From Actinomycetota bacterium (GTDB taxonomy: Bacteria; Actinomycetota; Thermoleophilia; Gaiellales; Gaiellaceae), in assembly GCA_005883955.1 (NCBI GenBank), contig VAXH01000087.1, forward strand, positions 43,451-82,171: a DNA stretch of 38,721 nt, read 5' to 3'. A program made the position numbers and the translations under genes. Positions 32,294 to 38,721 of the stretch are shown here, piece after piece (within the stretch, counting starts at the first letter, position 1; every line of letters begins with the position of its first letter). The notes beneath the pieces were generated by a model, which was given only the letters and a program-made list of their open reading frames with translations, did not search any database and had not been told where the DNA came from.

Positions 32294-32316
32294 CGGAAAG
32301 TGCGAAGCACTTTTCG
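32294..32316 (+). repeat. Palindromic repeat family 2, copy 3 (inverted, hairpin only)
   Basis: CGGAAAGTGC pairs with GCACTTTTCG around GAA (one G-T pair), 18 bases after the ubiD stop. It matches the reverse complement of the family 2 hairpin except for a paired A/T to G/C exchange that keeps the stem, plus one loop change. The 18-base companion block is absent. Confidence 0.7.
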
Positions 32317-32413
32317 CGGATAGGCCATTGCGTCACTTGTTACGTCGTTGACGGGTGCCGCCGCGACCCGATTGAATCCGACCAGGTGAGCGGGAAAAGG
32401 GAGGCGCTCTAGG

Positions 32414-33376
32414 GTGGAGCCCCAGCAGGGCCAAGGCAAACCACACCTTCCACCTCCAAGCCTGTGGCCGATCGGCTTCGCGATCGGGATCGTTTGCATC
32501 CTCGTCGGCCTGATCGTCAGCTGGCCGGCCGCCGCGGTCGGTGTTGCAGTCACGGTCGTCTTCGGCTTCCTCTGGGTGCGCGACGTCACCGGCGGCTACC
32601 GTCGCCGCGACATCGGCACCGAGCCCGCCGTGGGCGGCCCCGAGTCCGCCACCGAAGGCGCGCCGGCGATCCCGGCCGACAGGGGCGAGGCAGCGATGCC
32701 CGAGCCGGCGCCGGGCGAGCGGTTCCCGCGCAGCGTCTTTCTCGAAGGCGCGACCCTCGGCCTCGGCAGCGTGATCGCCGGCATCGTCACCGTCCCAATC
32801 GTCGGCTTCTCGATCGCGCCTGTCTTCCAGCACGTGCACCACGACGAGATCGACTTGGGCCCGATCTCGAACTTCAAAGAGGGCCAGTACGTGGTCACGA
32901 CGTTCCTGCGGGATCCTTCCGAAGGCGAGATCTCGCGGCGCACGGCCTACATCCGCAACAACGGCTTCCTCGACAACAAGCCCAGCTTCACTGTGCTCTC
33001 GAACCGCTGCGCGCACCTCGGCTGCCCGGTGCAGCCGAACGGGCCGATGTTCGACAAGCAGAAGCTCGAGGAGACGACGAAGACCGGCGACGTGACCCTG
33101 ATTCCGGCACTGCCCGCCGGCGGCTTCGGCTGCCCCTGCCACGGCGGACAGTACGACCAAGAGGGCAACCGGACGGCCGGCCCGCCCGTTCGCGCTCTCG
33201 ACCGCTATGAGTTCTACATCCGCAACGGCCGCCTCGCGGTCGGCAGGACGTACAGCGTCAGCCACGTAGACGGCGCCGGCGCGTCGGCGAAGATCCACAA
33301 GTACAAGGAGACAGGCCCGGGCCAGCACGTCGACGGCCCGGAGCAGTGGTTCTACCCGCTGCAGCCCCCGAGCTGA
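32414..33376 (+). CDS. qcrA: Menaquinol:cytochrome c reductase, Rieske iron-sulfur subunit
   Basis: 320 residues. Two N-terminal helices (LWPIGFAIGIVCILVGLIVSW; AVGVAVTVVFGFLWV) are followed by a linker and a third helix (GSVIAGIVTVPIVGFSIAPVF, about 117-137), as in actinobacterial QcrA. The 2Fe-2S ligands are in CAHLGC (about 199-204) and CPCHGGQYD (about 239-247). The spacing between the two boxes is about 40 residues, longer than the usual 15-20, with an inserted lysine- and glutamate-rich loop. GNRTAGPPVRALDRYEF follows. The enzyme subunit passes electrons from menaquinol to cytochrome c. GTG start; GGGAGG lies about ten bases upstream. The stop overlaps the qcrB ATG (TGATG). Confidence 0.93.
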   Translation: MEPQQGQGKPHLPPPSLWPIGFAIGIVCILVGLIVSWPAAAVGVAVTVVFGFLWVRDVTGGYRRRDIGTEPAVGGPESATEGAPAIPADRGEAAMPEPAPGERFPRSVFLEGATLGLGSVIAGIVTVPIVGFSIAPVFQHVHHDEIDLGPISNFKEGQYVVTTFLRDPSEGEISRRTAYIRNNGFLDNKPSFTVLSNRCAHLGCPVQPNGPMFDKQKLEETTKTGDVTLIPALPAGGFGCPCHGGQYDQEGNRTAGPPVRALDRYEFYIRNGRLAVGRTYSVSHVDGAGASAKIHKYKETGPGQHVDGPEQWFYPLQPPS

Positions 33377-34167
33377 TGCCCCGCAGGCGAGACCGCAAGG
33401 AGCAGATGCTGGCCGCGGCGCAGTATCCGCTGGACTGGCTGGAGGAGCGCTCCGGCCTGATCGGCGGGCTCCGCTACTTCCTGTTCCGCAAAGTTCCCGG
33501 TGACTCGGGCTGGTGGCACACGCTCGGCTCGGCGACGCTGACGGCCTTCCTCGTCCAGCTCGGGACCGGCGTGATCCTGGCGATGTACTACAAGCCGGAC
33601 CCGAAGTCGGCGTACGAGTCCGTCCAGCACATCAATAACGACGTCACCCTCGGCTGGCTGGTCCGCGGCATGCACCGCTGGGGCGCCAGTGTCTTCATCA
33701 TCCTGATCTTCTTCCACATGGCACGCGTCTTCCTGTTCGGCGCCTACAAGTATCCCCGCGAGCTGAACTGGGTCGTCGGGGTGCTGCTGCTGCCGCTCGC
33801 GCTGCTCGAGGGGTTCTCGGGCTACCTGCTGCCCTACGACCAGACCGCCTACTGGGCGACGGTCGTCGGGATCAACATCAACGGGACGGGGCCGTTTATC
33901 GGGCCGTTCCTGGCCAGCTTCCTACGCAGCGGCCCCGAGATCACCGGCGACACGCTGAGCCGCTTCTACTCGATCCACATGCTCCTGCTCCCCGGCGCGA
34001 TCCTCGGCCTGATCGGGCTGCACCTCTATCTCGTCGTGCGCCTCGGCGTCTCCTCGCCGCCGTGGTCGCCGGAGGCGGCCGGGCGTGAGCGCGCCGAACC
34101 GCCGCCGGTTCCCGGCAGTGGGCTCGTCAACCCTGCTCCGCGCGGCGTCACCAAGAGGCCCGACTAG
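33376..34167 (+). CDS. qcrB: Menaquinol:cytochrome c reductase, cytochrome b (b6-type) subunit
   Basis: 263 residues, only the four-helix b6-like half of cytochrome b. The two haem-ligating histidine pairs are visible: RGMHRWGASVFIILIFFHMARV (about 97-118) and SIHMLLLPGAILGLIGLHLYLVV (about 199-221). ALLEGFSGYLLPYDQTAYWAT is the typical post-helix segment. The C-terminal tail (PWSPEAAGRERAEP onward) is proline-rich and probably disordered. The other half of cytochrome b is in qcrC, so the arrangement is that of Bacillus QcrB/QcrC and of b6f complexes. ATG overlaps the qcrA stop. The 164-base gap after it holds two strong hairpins. Confidence 0.93.
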   Translation: MPRRRDRKEQMLAAAQYPLDWLEERSGLIGGLRYFLFRKVPGDSGWWHTLGSATLTAFLVQLGTGVILAMYYKPDPKSAYESVQHINNDVTLGWLVRGMHRWGASVFIILIFFHMARVFLFGAYKYPRELNWVVGVLLLPLALLEGFSGYLLPYDQTAYWATVVGININGTGPFIGPFLASFLRSGPEITGDTLSRFYSIHMLLLPGAILGLIGLHLYLVVRLGVSSPPWSPEAAGRERAEPPPVPGSGLVNPAPRGVTKRPD

Positions 34168-34194
34168 GTGGCTCCTCCGGCAACATTCAGAGCG

Positions 34195-34224
34195 CTCCTC
34201 GCCCGCGATTTGCGGCGCGAGGGG
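34195..34224 (+). other. GC-rich hairpin between qcrB and qcrC
   Basis: CTCCTCGCCCGC (34195-34206) pairs with GCGG-C-GCGAGGGG (34212-34224) around GATTT, with one bulged C and one G-T pair. There is no T tract after it. It may pause transcription or shield an mRNA end inside the qcr operon. Confidence 0.5.
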
Positions 34225-34236
34225 GTGTCCTCAGTC

Positions 34237-34262
34237 GCGCCAATATCTACGGATATTGACGC
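34237..34262 (+). other. AT-rich hairpin with TACG tetraloop between qcrB and qcrC
   Basis: Arms CAATATC and GATATTG are perfectly complementary around TACG, giving a C(UACG)G loop of the unusually stable UNCG type in RNA. The stem is extended by GCG/CGC across one C/A mismatch. It is one of the most AT-rich short stretches in a GC-rich window, so the pairing is unlikely to be compositional. Confidence 0.6.
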
Positions 34263-34331
34263 TCCCTGCGTCCTACCCTCGCTTGCAACTCGCGACCGAG
34301 GAACGCGAGAACGTCACCGGAGGAGCCACTG

Positions 34332-35126
34332 ATGGCCTCCCGCCGAGTCGAAGAGAACCGCGTCGCCTTCCAGCGCTACAAGGAGGATGTCAAGCGCGAC
34401 GGGAAGCCGTTCTACCCCTACGCGATGTTCCACGACACGGTGATGAGCCTCGTCGTCGTCTGCGTGATCGTCGGGCTCGCCTTCGTCTGGCACTACACGT
34501 CGTTGCTCGGCCCGTCCCTGGCCGCAAAGGCCGATCCCGGGACCGTGAGCTTCGTGCCGCGGCCGGACTGGTACTTCTACTTCCTCTTCTACCTGCTGCG
34601 GATCTTCAAGTGGCCGAACTCGGTCATCCTCGGGACGGTCGGCATTCCGACGATCCTGCTGATCCTCGCCCTGGCGATCCCGTTCATCGACCTGCGGCGC
34701 GAGCGCCGGCTGTTGCGGCGCCCGATCGCGATCGTGGCGGCGGTGCTGGTCGCGCTCTCGATGGGCGTCCTCACTTACAAGGGCGCGACTGCGAAGGAGG
34801 CGCTCGGCGCCGAGCTCCTGGCTGACGTCCCGAACTGGGTGAAGTCGGAGCAGCTGCCGCCGCAGGCGCTTCCGGGCGCCAAGCTCTTCGCGACCTCGGG
34901 CTGCCTCAACTGCCACACGTACCAGGGCGTCGGCGGCTCGCAGCTAGGAGCGCCCAACCTGAGCGCCGAGGGGTCGAAGAACAAAGGCATCACCTTCCAG
35001 ATCGCACATCTCAAGTGCCCAAGCTGCGTCAACAAGGGCTCGCCGATGCCGTCCTTCGCCGCTTTCGGCAACGCAAACCTGCGCAAGCTCGCGATTTTCC
35101 TCGAGGCCTCCAAAGGTCCACACTAG
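34332..35126 (+). CDS. qcrC: Cytochrome b subunit IV fused to cytochrome c
   Basis: 264 residues. The N-terminal half is subunit IV-like with three helices (VMSLVVVCVIVGLAFVWHY; VILGTVGIPTILLILALAIPF; PIAIVAAVLVALSMGVL) and the quinol-site motif PDWYFYFLFYLLR (equivalent to PEWY). The C-terminal half is a cytochrome c domain: haem attachment CLNCH (about 194-198) and a probable Met ligand in GSPMPSF (about 237). Such a fusion is known from Bacillus QcrC. It delivers electrons from the Rieske centre to the next carrier. Start ATG follows GGAGGAG at good spacing, so unlike many genes here it has a clear ribosome binding site. The ubiX-like gene begins ten bases after the stop. Confidence 0.93.
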   Translation: MASRRVEENRVAFQRYKEDVKRDGKPFYPYAMFHDTVMSLVVVCVIVGLAFVWHYTSLLGPSLAAKADPGTVSFVPRPDWYFYFLFYLLRIFKWPNSVILGTVGIPTILLILALAIPFIDLRRERRLLRRPIAIVAAVLVALSMGVLTYKGATAKEALGAELLADVPNWVKSEQLPPQALPGAKLFATSGCLNCHTYQGVGGSQLGAPNLSAEGSKNKGITFQIAHLKCPSCVNKGSPMPSFAAFGNANLRKLAIFLEASKGPH

Positions 35127-35135
35127 GGACTCGCT

Positions 35136-35717
35136 TTGCGCGTCTTCCTCGGCATAACCGGCGCCTCGGGCGCCCCGTATGCGGCACGGCTCGTTCAGGC
35201 GCTCGCCGCGTCGGACTGCGAGGTCGGCCTCTGCATCTCGCGCGCGGGCTACGAGGTGCTCGCGACCGAGCTCTATCGCGACGTCTCGCTGCCGCAGGAC
35301 GAGATCGCACAGCGGCTGACCGGCGGCGCCGAAGGCGTCACCATCTACTCGGAGCGCGACTGGAAGTCTCCGTACGCGAGCGGCTCCGCGAGGGTCGACG
35401 CCTACGTGATCTGCCCGTGCTCGATGGGCACGCTGGGGACGATCGCCTCCGGTGCAATGTCGAACCTGATCCATCGCGCCGCCTCGGTCGCGCTGAAGGA
35501 GGAGCGCCGGCTGATCGTCTGCCCGCGTGAGACCCCGCTCTCGCAGATCCATCTGCGCAACATGCTCGAGCTGAAGCAGGCCGGCGCGACGATCCTCTTC
35601 CTGGCGCCCGGCTTCTACCACGGAGCCGACACGGTTGAGCAGCTCGTCGATTTCGTGGTCTCCCGCTGCCTCGACCAACTGGGCATCGAGCACGAGACGG
35701 CCCGGTGGGGCCAGTAA
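35136..35717 (+). CDS. ubiX: UbiX family flavin prenyltransferase (MqnM-like)
   Basis: 193 residues, normal for UbiX. The enzyme prenylates FMN to make the cofactor required by UbiD decarboxylases, fitting the UbiD-like gene upstream. Visible motifs: GITGASGAPYAARLV (residues 6-20), VICPCSMGTLGTIASGAMSNLI (flavin-binding region), KEERRLIVCPRETPLSQIHLRNM and FYHGADTVEQLVDFVV. TTG is the start; no other start suits the N-terminal beta strand. In this cluster the pair most likely acts in the late decarboxylation of the futalosine menaquinone route rather than in ubiquinone synthesis. Immediately after the stop lies family 2 repeat copy 2. Confidence 0.93.
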   Translation: MRVFLGITGASGAPYAARLVQALAASDCEVGLCISRAGYEVLATELYRDVSLPQDEIAQRLTGGAEGVTIYSERDWKSPYASGSARVDAYVICPCSMGTLGTIASGAMSNLIHRAASVALKEERRLIVCPRETPLSQIHLRNMLELKQAGATILFLAPGFYHGADTVEQLVDFVVSRCLDQLGIEHETARWGQ

Positions 35718-35775
35718 CCGCGAAAAATGCTCCGCATTTTCCGCGGAACCAGTTTCTCCCATCGCTTCGCTCGGG
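35718..35775 (+). repeat. Palindromic repeat family 2, copy 2 (ubiX-menG junction)
   Basis: Starts at the base after the ubiX stop. CCGCG + AAAATGC pairs with GCATTTT + CGCGG around TCC, with one A/C mismatch (35718-35746). CCCATCGCTTCGCTCGGG follows at 35758-35775. It is the same two-part layout as copy 1, with a slightly different spacer. Confidence 0.9.
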
Positions 35776-35794
35776 AGTACGGGAGGATAGGCGC

Positions 35795-36478
35795 GTGACC
35801 GTGAAGACTGGCAGGTTGGCTCCGGACGCTGTTCGGACGATGTTCGACCGGATCGCGCCCGTCTATGACGTGATGAACCGGGCGATGACGGCCGGGCTCG
35901 ACCAGCGCTGGCGGACCGAGACGGCTCGGGCCGTCGTCTCCCCAGGCGACCGCGTGCTCGACGCCTGCTGCGGGACCGGAGATCTCGCGATCGCGGCGCA
36001 GCGCGCTGGCGGCCGTGTGACGGGTGTCGACTTCTCCGAGCCGATGTTGGAGCGCGCGCGGGCGAAATCCGGCGAGGTCGAGTGGATTCAGGGCGACGCC
36101 CTCGCGCTGCCCTTCGCGGACGGCTCCTTCGACGCCGCGACTGTTGGTTTCGGAGTCCGCAATCTGGAGGATCTGGAAGCCGGCCTGCGCGAGTTGCGGC
36201 GGGTGCTGCGGCCGGGCGGTCGCGTCGGCATCCTCGAGATCACCAGGCCGCGGGGACCGTTGCGGCCGTTCTACAAGCTCTGGTTCGACGGTCTCGTTCC
36301 GCTTGCCGGGAAACTGCTTCCGGGTGGTTCCGCGTACACGTATCTGCCGGCGAGCGTCCGCCGGTTTCCCGGAGCGAGGGAGCTCGCCGAGCTAATGCAG
36401 ACCGTGGGATTCGAGCAAGTCGACTACCGCCTCTTCGGCGGCGGGATCGTCGCCCTGCACAGCGGGGTGGCGGCGTGA
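35795..36478 (+). CDS. menG: Demethylmenaquinone methyltransferase
   Basis: 227 residues of the UbiE/MenG family. Motifs: MFDRIAPVYDVMNRAMTAGLDQRWR (about 14-38), SAM-binding RVLDACCGTGDLAIAAQ (about 53-69), GDALALPFADGSFDAATVGFGVRNL (about 97-121), and the family block LRPGGRVGILEITRP. The enzyme adds the ring methyl group in the last step of menaquinone synthesis. GTG 35795 is preferred because GGGAGG lies at good spacing and homology begins here; the longer upstream frame would translate repeat DNA. The stop overlaps the GTG of the prenyl synthase gene. MenG is preferred over UbiE because of mqnA nearby. Confidence 0.93.
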   Translation: MTVKTGRLAPDAVRTMFDRIAPVYDVMNRAMTAGLDQRWRTETARAVVSPGDRVLDACCGTGDLAIAAQRAGGRVTGVDFSEPMLERARAKSGEVEWIQGDALALPFADGSFDAATVGFGVRNLEDLEAGLRELRRVLRPGGRVGILEITRPRGPLRPFYKLWFDGLVPLAGKLLPGGSAYTYLPASVRRFPGARELAELMQTVGFEQVDYRLFGGGIVALHSGVAA

Positions 36479-37401
36479 GCGCGCTGACGACGATCCACGA
36501 GACAGAGGGGCTCGACGAGTATCTGGAACAGATCGAGCAGCGGCTGCTCGACGCCGTCAGCTGCCATCCGGGGCTTGCCGCGATGGTCGGGACCGAGGCG
36601 CTCGCGGCCGGCGGCAAGCGCCTGCGGCCCTTGCTGGTCTTCCTCGCGGCCTCCCCCGACCGCGAGCCGCCTCACGTCGCCGGCGTCGCCGTCGAGCTCG
36701 TGCACATGGCCACGCTCGTGCACGACGACCTGATCGACCGTGCGGGCTACCGCCGCGGGCGCGCGTCGGCGTGGGCCCGGTTCGGGCCGGGCGCCGCCCG
36801 GGCTGCGGGCGACTACCTGTTCGCCCGCGCGTTCGCCGAGCTCGCGGCGACCGGAGACAAACGCGCCGTTTCGACGCTTGCGTCGGCATGCCTCTCGCTT
36901 GCACGGGGCGAGGCGCTCCAGCGTGCCCAGACCCACGATCCGGAGACGTCGGTCGAGAGCTACCTCGAGCGCTGCGCGCTCAAGACCGGGAAGCTCTTCG
37001 AGGCCGCCTGCCTGCTCGGCGCCGGTGTGACTCGGGAGGAGGCCGGCGAGCTGGCCGAGTTCGGCCTGGCGCTCGGGATCGCCTTCCAGATCGCCGACGA
37101 CATCCTGGACTGCACCGGCGAGACGATCGATACGGGCAAGATCGCCGGCACCGATCTGCGCGAGGGGACGCCGACGCTGCCGCTGCTCCTCGCCGCGCGC
37201 GAGGACGCCGTCGTCCACCGCGCGCTCGCAGGCGGCTCGCTCGACGGCGCGCTCGTCCGGGTCGCCGCGACCGGCGCGCTCGACCGTTCACGGCATGTTG
37301 CGCTCGAATACGCCGAGCGCGCCCGCGAGTGCCTGAACGGTGAGGTCCATAGCGCCGAGCTCGAGGCGATGACCTACGCCGTCGTGGAGAGGCGTACGTG
37401 A
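36475..37401 (+). CDS. Polyprenyl diphosphate synthase
   Basis: 308 residues, trans-prenyltransferase fold. It elongates isoprenoid chains to the side chain of menaquinone. The first aspartate-rich motif is LVHDDLIDRAGYRRGRAS (about 80-97) and the second is QIADDILDCTGE (about 206-217), followed by KIAGTDLREGTPTLPLLLA. GGKRLRPLLVFLAA is the IPP-binding region. The first motif is DDxxD (DDLID), with bulky residues upstream (MATLV). Chain length cannot be read with confidence; hepta- to nonaprenyl would fit actinobacterial menaquinone. GTG overlaps the menG stop; the stop region overlaps the GTG of mqnA, so these three are a tight operon. Confidence 0.92.
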   Translation: MSALTTIHETEGLDEYLEQIEQRLLDAVSCHPGLAAMVGTEALAAGGKRLRPLLVFLAASPDREPPHVAGVAVELVHMATLVHDDLIDRAGYRRGRASAWARFGPGAARAAGDYLFARAFAELAATGDKRAVSTLASACLSLARGEALQRAQTHDPETSVESYLERCALKTGKLFEAACLLGAGVTREEAGELAEFGLALGIAFQIADDILDCTGETIDTGKIAGTDLREGTPTLPLLLAAREDAVVHRALAGGSLDGALVRVAATGALDRSRHVALEYAERARECLNGEVHSAELEAMTYAVVERRT

Positions 37402-38162
37402 TCCGCCTCGGCCGAATCGGCTACGTGAACATGGCACCGGTCTTCTATCGGCTCGACGCCGAGGTCGAGGAGCTCGTCGGCGTCCCGACGGACTTGAACC
37501 GCGCGCTGCTTGCGGGCGAGTGCGACCTGGCACCGATCTCGTCGATCGAGTACGCACGCAACGCCGACCGGCTGCGAATTCTGCCGCGGCTCTGCGTCGG
37601 CTCCGAGGGGGCGGTCGACTCGATCCAGCTCGTCTCCCGGACGCCGCTGGAGCACGTACGCACGGTCGCCGTCACCCCTGAGAGCGCTACCTCGGTCGTG
37701 CTGACGAAGGTGCTCCTGCCCGAAGCCGAGCACGTGCCGCTCGGCGAAGAGGCTGAGGCGACCTTGCTGATCGGCGATGCGGCCCTGAAGTCGGCTTTCG
37801 AGGATCCGACTCCGCACCACGATCTCGGCCGCCTCTGGCTCGAACGAACCGGCCTGCCGATGGTCTTCGCGGTCTGGGCTGCACCGGAAGACGCCCCGTC
37901 CGGTCTGAGCGAGCTGGAGGAGGCGCTCGTCGCCTCGGTCCGCCGTGCCCGAGCCGAGCCCGAACGGCTCGCCCACGAGTCGAGCGAGCGCTATGGCTAT
38001 CCAGCGGGTTTCCTTGCCCGCTACTTCGAGAAGCTGCGCTACTCGTTTGGCCCGCGCGAGCGCGCCGGCCTGCTGACGTTCCTGGAGCTGGCCCGCGACG
38101 TCGGCGAGCTCGACACCGTGCCTGAGCTCAGGTTCGTCGCCCGAGCCGAAGCCGCGGTCTGA
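37398..38162 (+). CDS. mqnA: Chorismate dehydratase (futalosine pathway)
   Basis: 254 residues. MqnA removes water from chorismate to give 3-enolpyruvylbenzoate, the first committed step of the futalosine route to menaquinone. The family pattern is clear: MIRLGRIGYVNMAPVFYRL at the N-terminus, LNRALLAGECDLAPISSIEYARN (about 33-55), LCVGSEGAVDSIQLVSR, VAVTPESATSVVLTKVLL and GLPMVFAVWA. The fold is a periplasmic-binding-protein type but without signal peptide, so it is cytoplasmic. GTG overlaps the end of the prenyl synthase gene. It fixes the pathway assignment of the UbiD, UbiX and MenG homologues upstream. MqnB, MqnC, MqnD and a UbiA-like MqnP are not in the window. Confidence 0.93.
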   Translation: MIRLGRIGYVNMAPVFYRLDAEVEELVGVPTDLNRALLAGECDLAPISSIEYARNADRLRILPRLCVGSEGAVDSIQLVSRTPLEHVRTVAVTPESATSVVLTKVLLPEAEHVPLGEEAEATLLIGDAALKSAFEDPTPHHDLGRLWLERTGLPMVFAVWAAPEDAPSGLSELEEALVASVRRARAEPERLAHESSERYGYPAGFLARYFEKLRYSFGPRERAGLLTFLELARDVGELDTVPELRFVARAEAAV

Positions 38163-38185
38163 CCGCTGCCGGGTGAGAGGACCCT

Positions 38186-38197
38186 CGCCTAGGCGAC
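38186..38197 (+). promoter_or_regulatory. 12-base perfect palindrome upstream of the GNAT gene
   Basis: TCGCCTAGGCGA is its own reverse complement and lies 35 bases upstream of the TAGAAT box of the next gene, in the only intergenic gap there. It could be an operator or the remains of a terminator for mqnA; there is no T tract. Confidence 0.35.
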
Positions 38198-38231
38198 GAA
38201 TCGGTTCTTTCGGCTTGATTTGAGCCACGCC

Positions 38232-38237
38232 TAGAAT
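38232..38237 (+). promoter_or_regulatory. Probable -10 box (TAGAAT) of the GNAT gene, leaderless
   Basis: TAGAAT is followed by exactly six bases and then ATC at 38244, in frame with the acetyltransferase. This is the same spacing as at the E2, hemB and 12391 genes. The first three bases of the box are also the in-frame stop that limits the coding region upstream. Confidence 0.5.
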
Positions 38238-38243
38238 CGGCTC

Positions 38244-38693
38244 ATCGCCGAGTTCGTTCCGCCCGACTTCAAAGTCCCGCTTGGGCTTGCGACTCCCGAC
38301 TTCGTCCTCGAACCGCTCGGGCCTGAGCACAACGAGCGAGATTACGAAGCCTGGACGTCGTCGACGGAGCACATCGCAGAGACGCCCGAGTTCCCCTGGG
38401 GGTCGTGGCCGCGAGAGATGACGCCGGACAAGAATCGTGCGGACCTGGAGCGACACGCTGACGACTTTCGCAACCGGACAGGGTTCACGTACACGGTGCT
38501 CGATCCGGGTGATCGTGACGTGGTCGGGTGCGTCTACATCTACCCGCTCCGCGACAGCGACGACACCGCCATCGTCCGATCCTGGGTGCGGAAGGGCCAC
38601 GCGCACTTAGACACCCCGCTCTGGCGCGCCGTGACTAAGTGGCTCGAATCAGACTGGCCATTCGCCGCCGTCCAGTACGCGCGGCGCGCTTAG
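38244..38693 (+). CDS. GNAT family N-acetyltransferase, probable ATC start
   Basis: About 149 residues if translation begins at ATC 38244. The sequence FVPPDFKVPLGLATPDFVLE, then LGPEHNERDYEAWTSS, FPWGSWPREMTPDKNRADLERH, FTYTVLDPGDRDVVGCVYIYP and a C-terminal WLESDWPFAAVQYARRA follows a GNAT subfamily from its N-terminal strand on. The ATG at 38418 would discard the first strand and helix, including the conserved start. Between the in-frame stop at 38232 and 38418 there is no ATG, GTG or TTG. The TAGAAT box six bases before the ATC supports this start. The acceptor is unknown. The last 28 bases of the window after the stop are non-coding. Confidence 0.75.
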   Translation: MAEFVPPDFKVPLGLATPDFVLEPLGPEHNERDYEAWTSSTEHIAETPEFPWGSWPREMTPDKNRADLERHADDFRNRTGFTYTVLDPGDRDVVGCVYIYPLRDSDDTAIVRSWVRKGHAHLDTPLWRAVTKWLESDWPFAAVQYARRA

Positions 38694-38721
38694 CGTCCCC
38701 AAGCAGGCCGCCCAGCTCGAC

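Noticed and set aside
35705-35794. A longer N-terminus for MenG starting near the ubiX stop
   Set aside because: The extra residues are translated from the palindromic repeat and have no family similarity. GTG 35795 has a ribosome binding site.

Overview
The window is about 38.7 kb of high-GC DNA (roughly 70% by eye), dense with short-gap or overlapping genes and rich in GTG and TTG starts. The gene repertoire (futalosine-type menaquinone gene mqnA, cyclase-STAND-TPR giants, GtrA and GT87 membrane proteins, CHRD protein, YmdB phosphoesterase) suggests an actinobacterium of the Thermoleophilia type (Gaiellales/Solirubrobacterales relatives). That placement is an inference from gene style, not from a marker gene. 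Almost everything is on the + strand; only a CHRD protein, a YmdB phosphoesterase and a LytM-like membrane protein are on the - strand.

Layout. 1-4.7 kb: end of a lipid kinase gene, then a translationally coupled DUF4129 / small membrane protein / MoxR / DUF58 / membrane protein operon. 4.8-8.6 kb: 2-oxoacid dehydrogenase E1alpha, E1beta, a HIRAN-domain protein and E2. 8.6-12.4 kb: CHRD protein (- strand), a glycine-rich membrane protein, a broken phosphodiesterase gene, pcm, a PRC-barrel-like protein and GtrA. 12.4-15.2 kb: a broken polytopic membrane protein gene and a GT87-type glycosyltransferase. 15.2-17.1 kb: ymdB and a LytM-like protein with a tandem repeat between them. 17.2-23.4 kb: AI-2E family exporter, an ABC exporter pair, hemB, hemL, a hypothetical protein and a 53-residue membrane protein. 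23.4-30.8 kb: three tandem, paralogous 816-820 residue cyclase/NB-ARC/TPR proteins. 30.8-38.2 kb: a menaquinone and bc-complex cluster: ubiD-like (broken), qcrA, qcrB, qcrC, ubiX-like, menG, polyprenyl diphosphate synthase and mqnA. The window closes with a GNAT acetyltransferase.

How they work together. The last cluster is a coherent respiratory unit: mqnA opens the futalosine route, the UbiD/UbiX pair would decarboxylate the late intermediate, the prenyl synthase makes the side chain, MenG methylates the ring, and QcrABC oxidises the finished menaquinol. hemB and hemL supply tetrapyrrole for the haems. The E1/E2 genes make most of a 2-oxoacid dehydrogenase; no E3 is present here.

Main observations. 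(1) Three unrelated genes (9505-10775, 12391-14041, 30838-32275) each lack roughly 20-25 conserved codons at one internal point and change frame there. (2) Two genes (HIRAN, GNAT) have their only plausible start at an ATC codon; for the GNAT gene a TAGAAT box sits exactly six bases upstream. (3) TANNNT boxes 6-9 bases before start codons recur through the window, suggesting leaderless transcription. (4) Two families of palindromic intergenic repeats are present, one of which supplies the start codon of hemL. (5) The three cyclase-STAND proteins share a cyclase site in which three of the six canonical catalytic residues are replaced.
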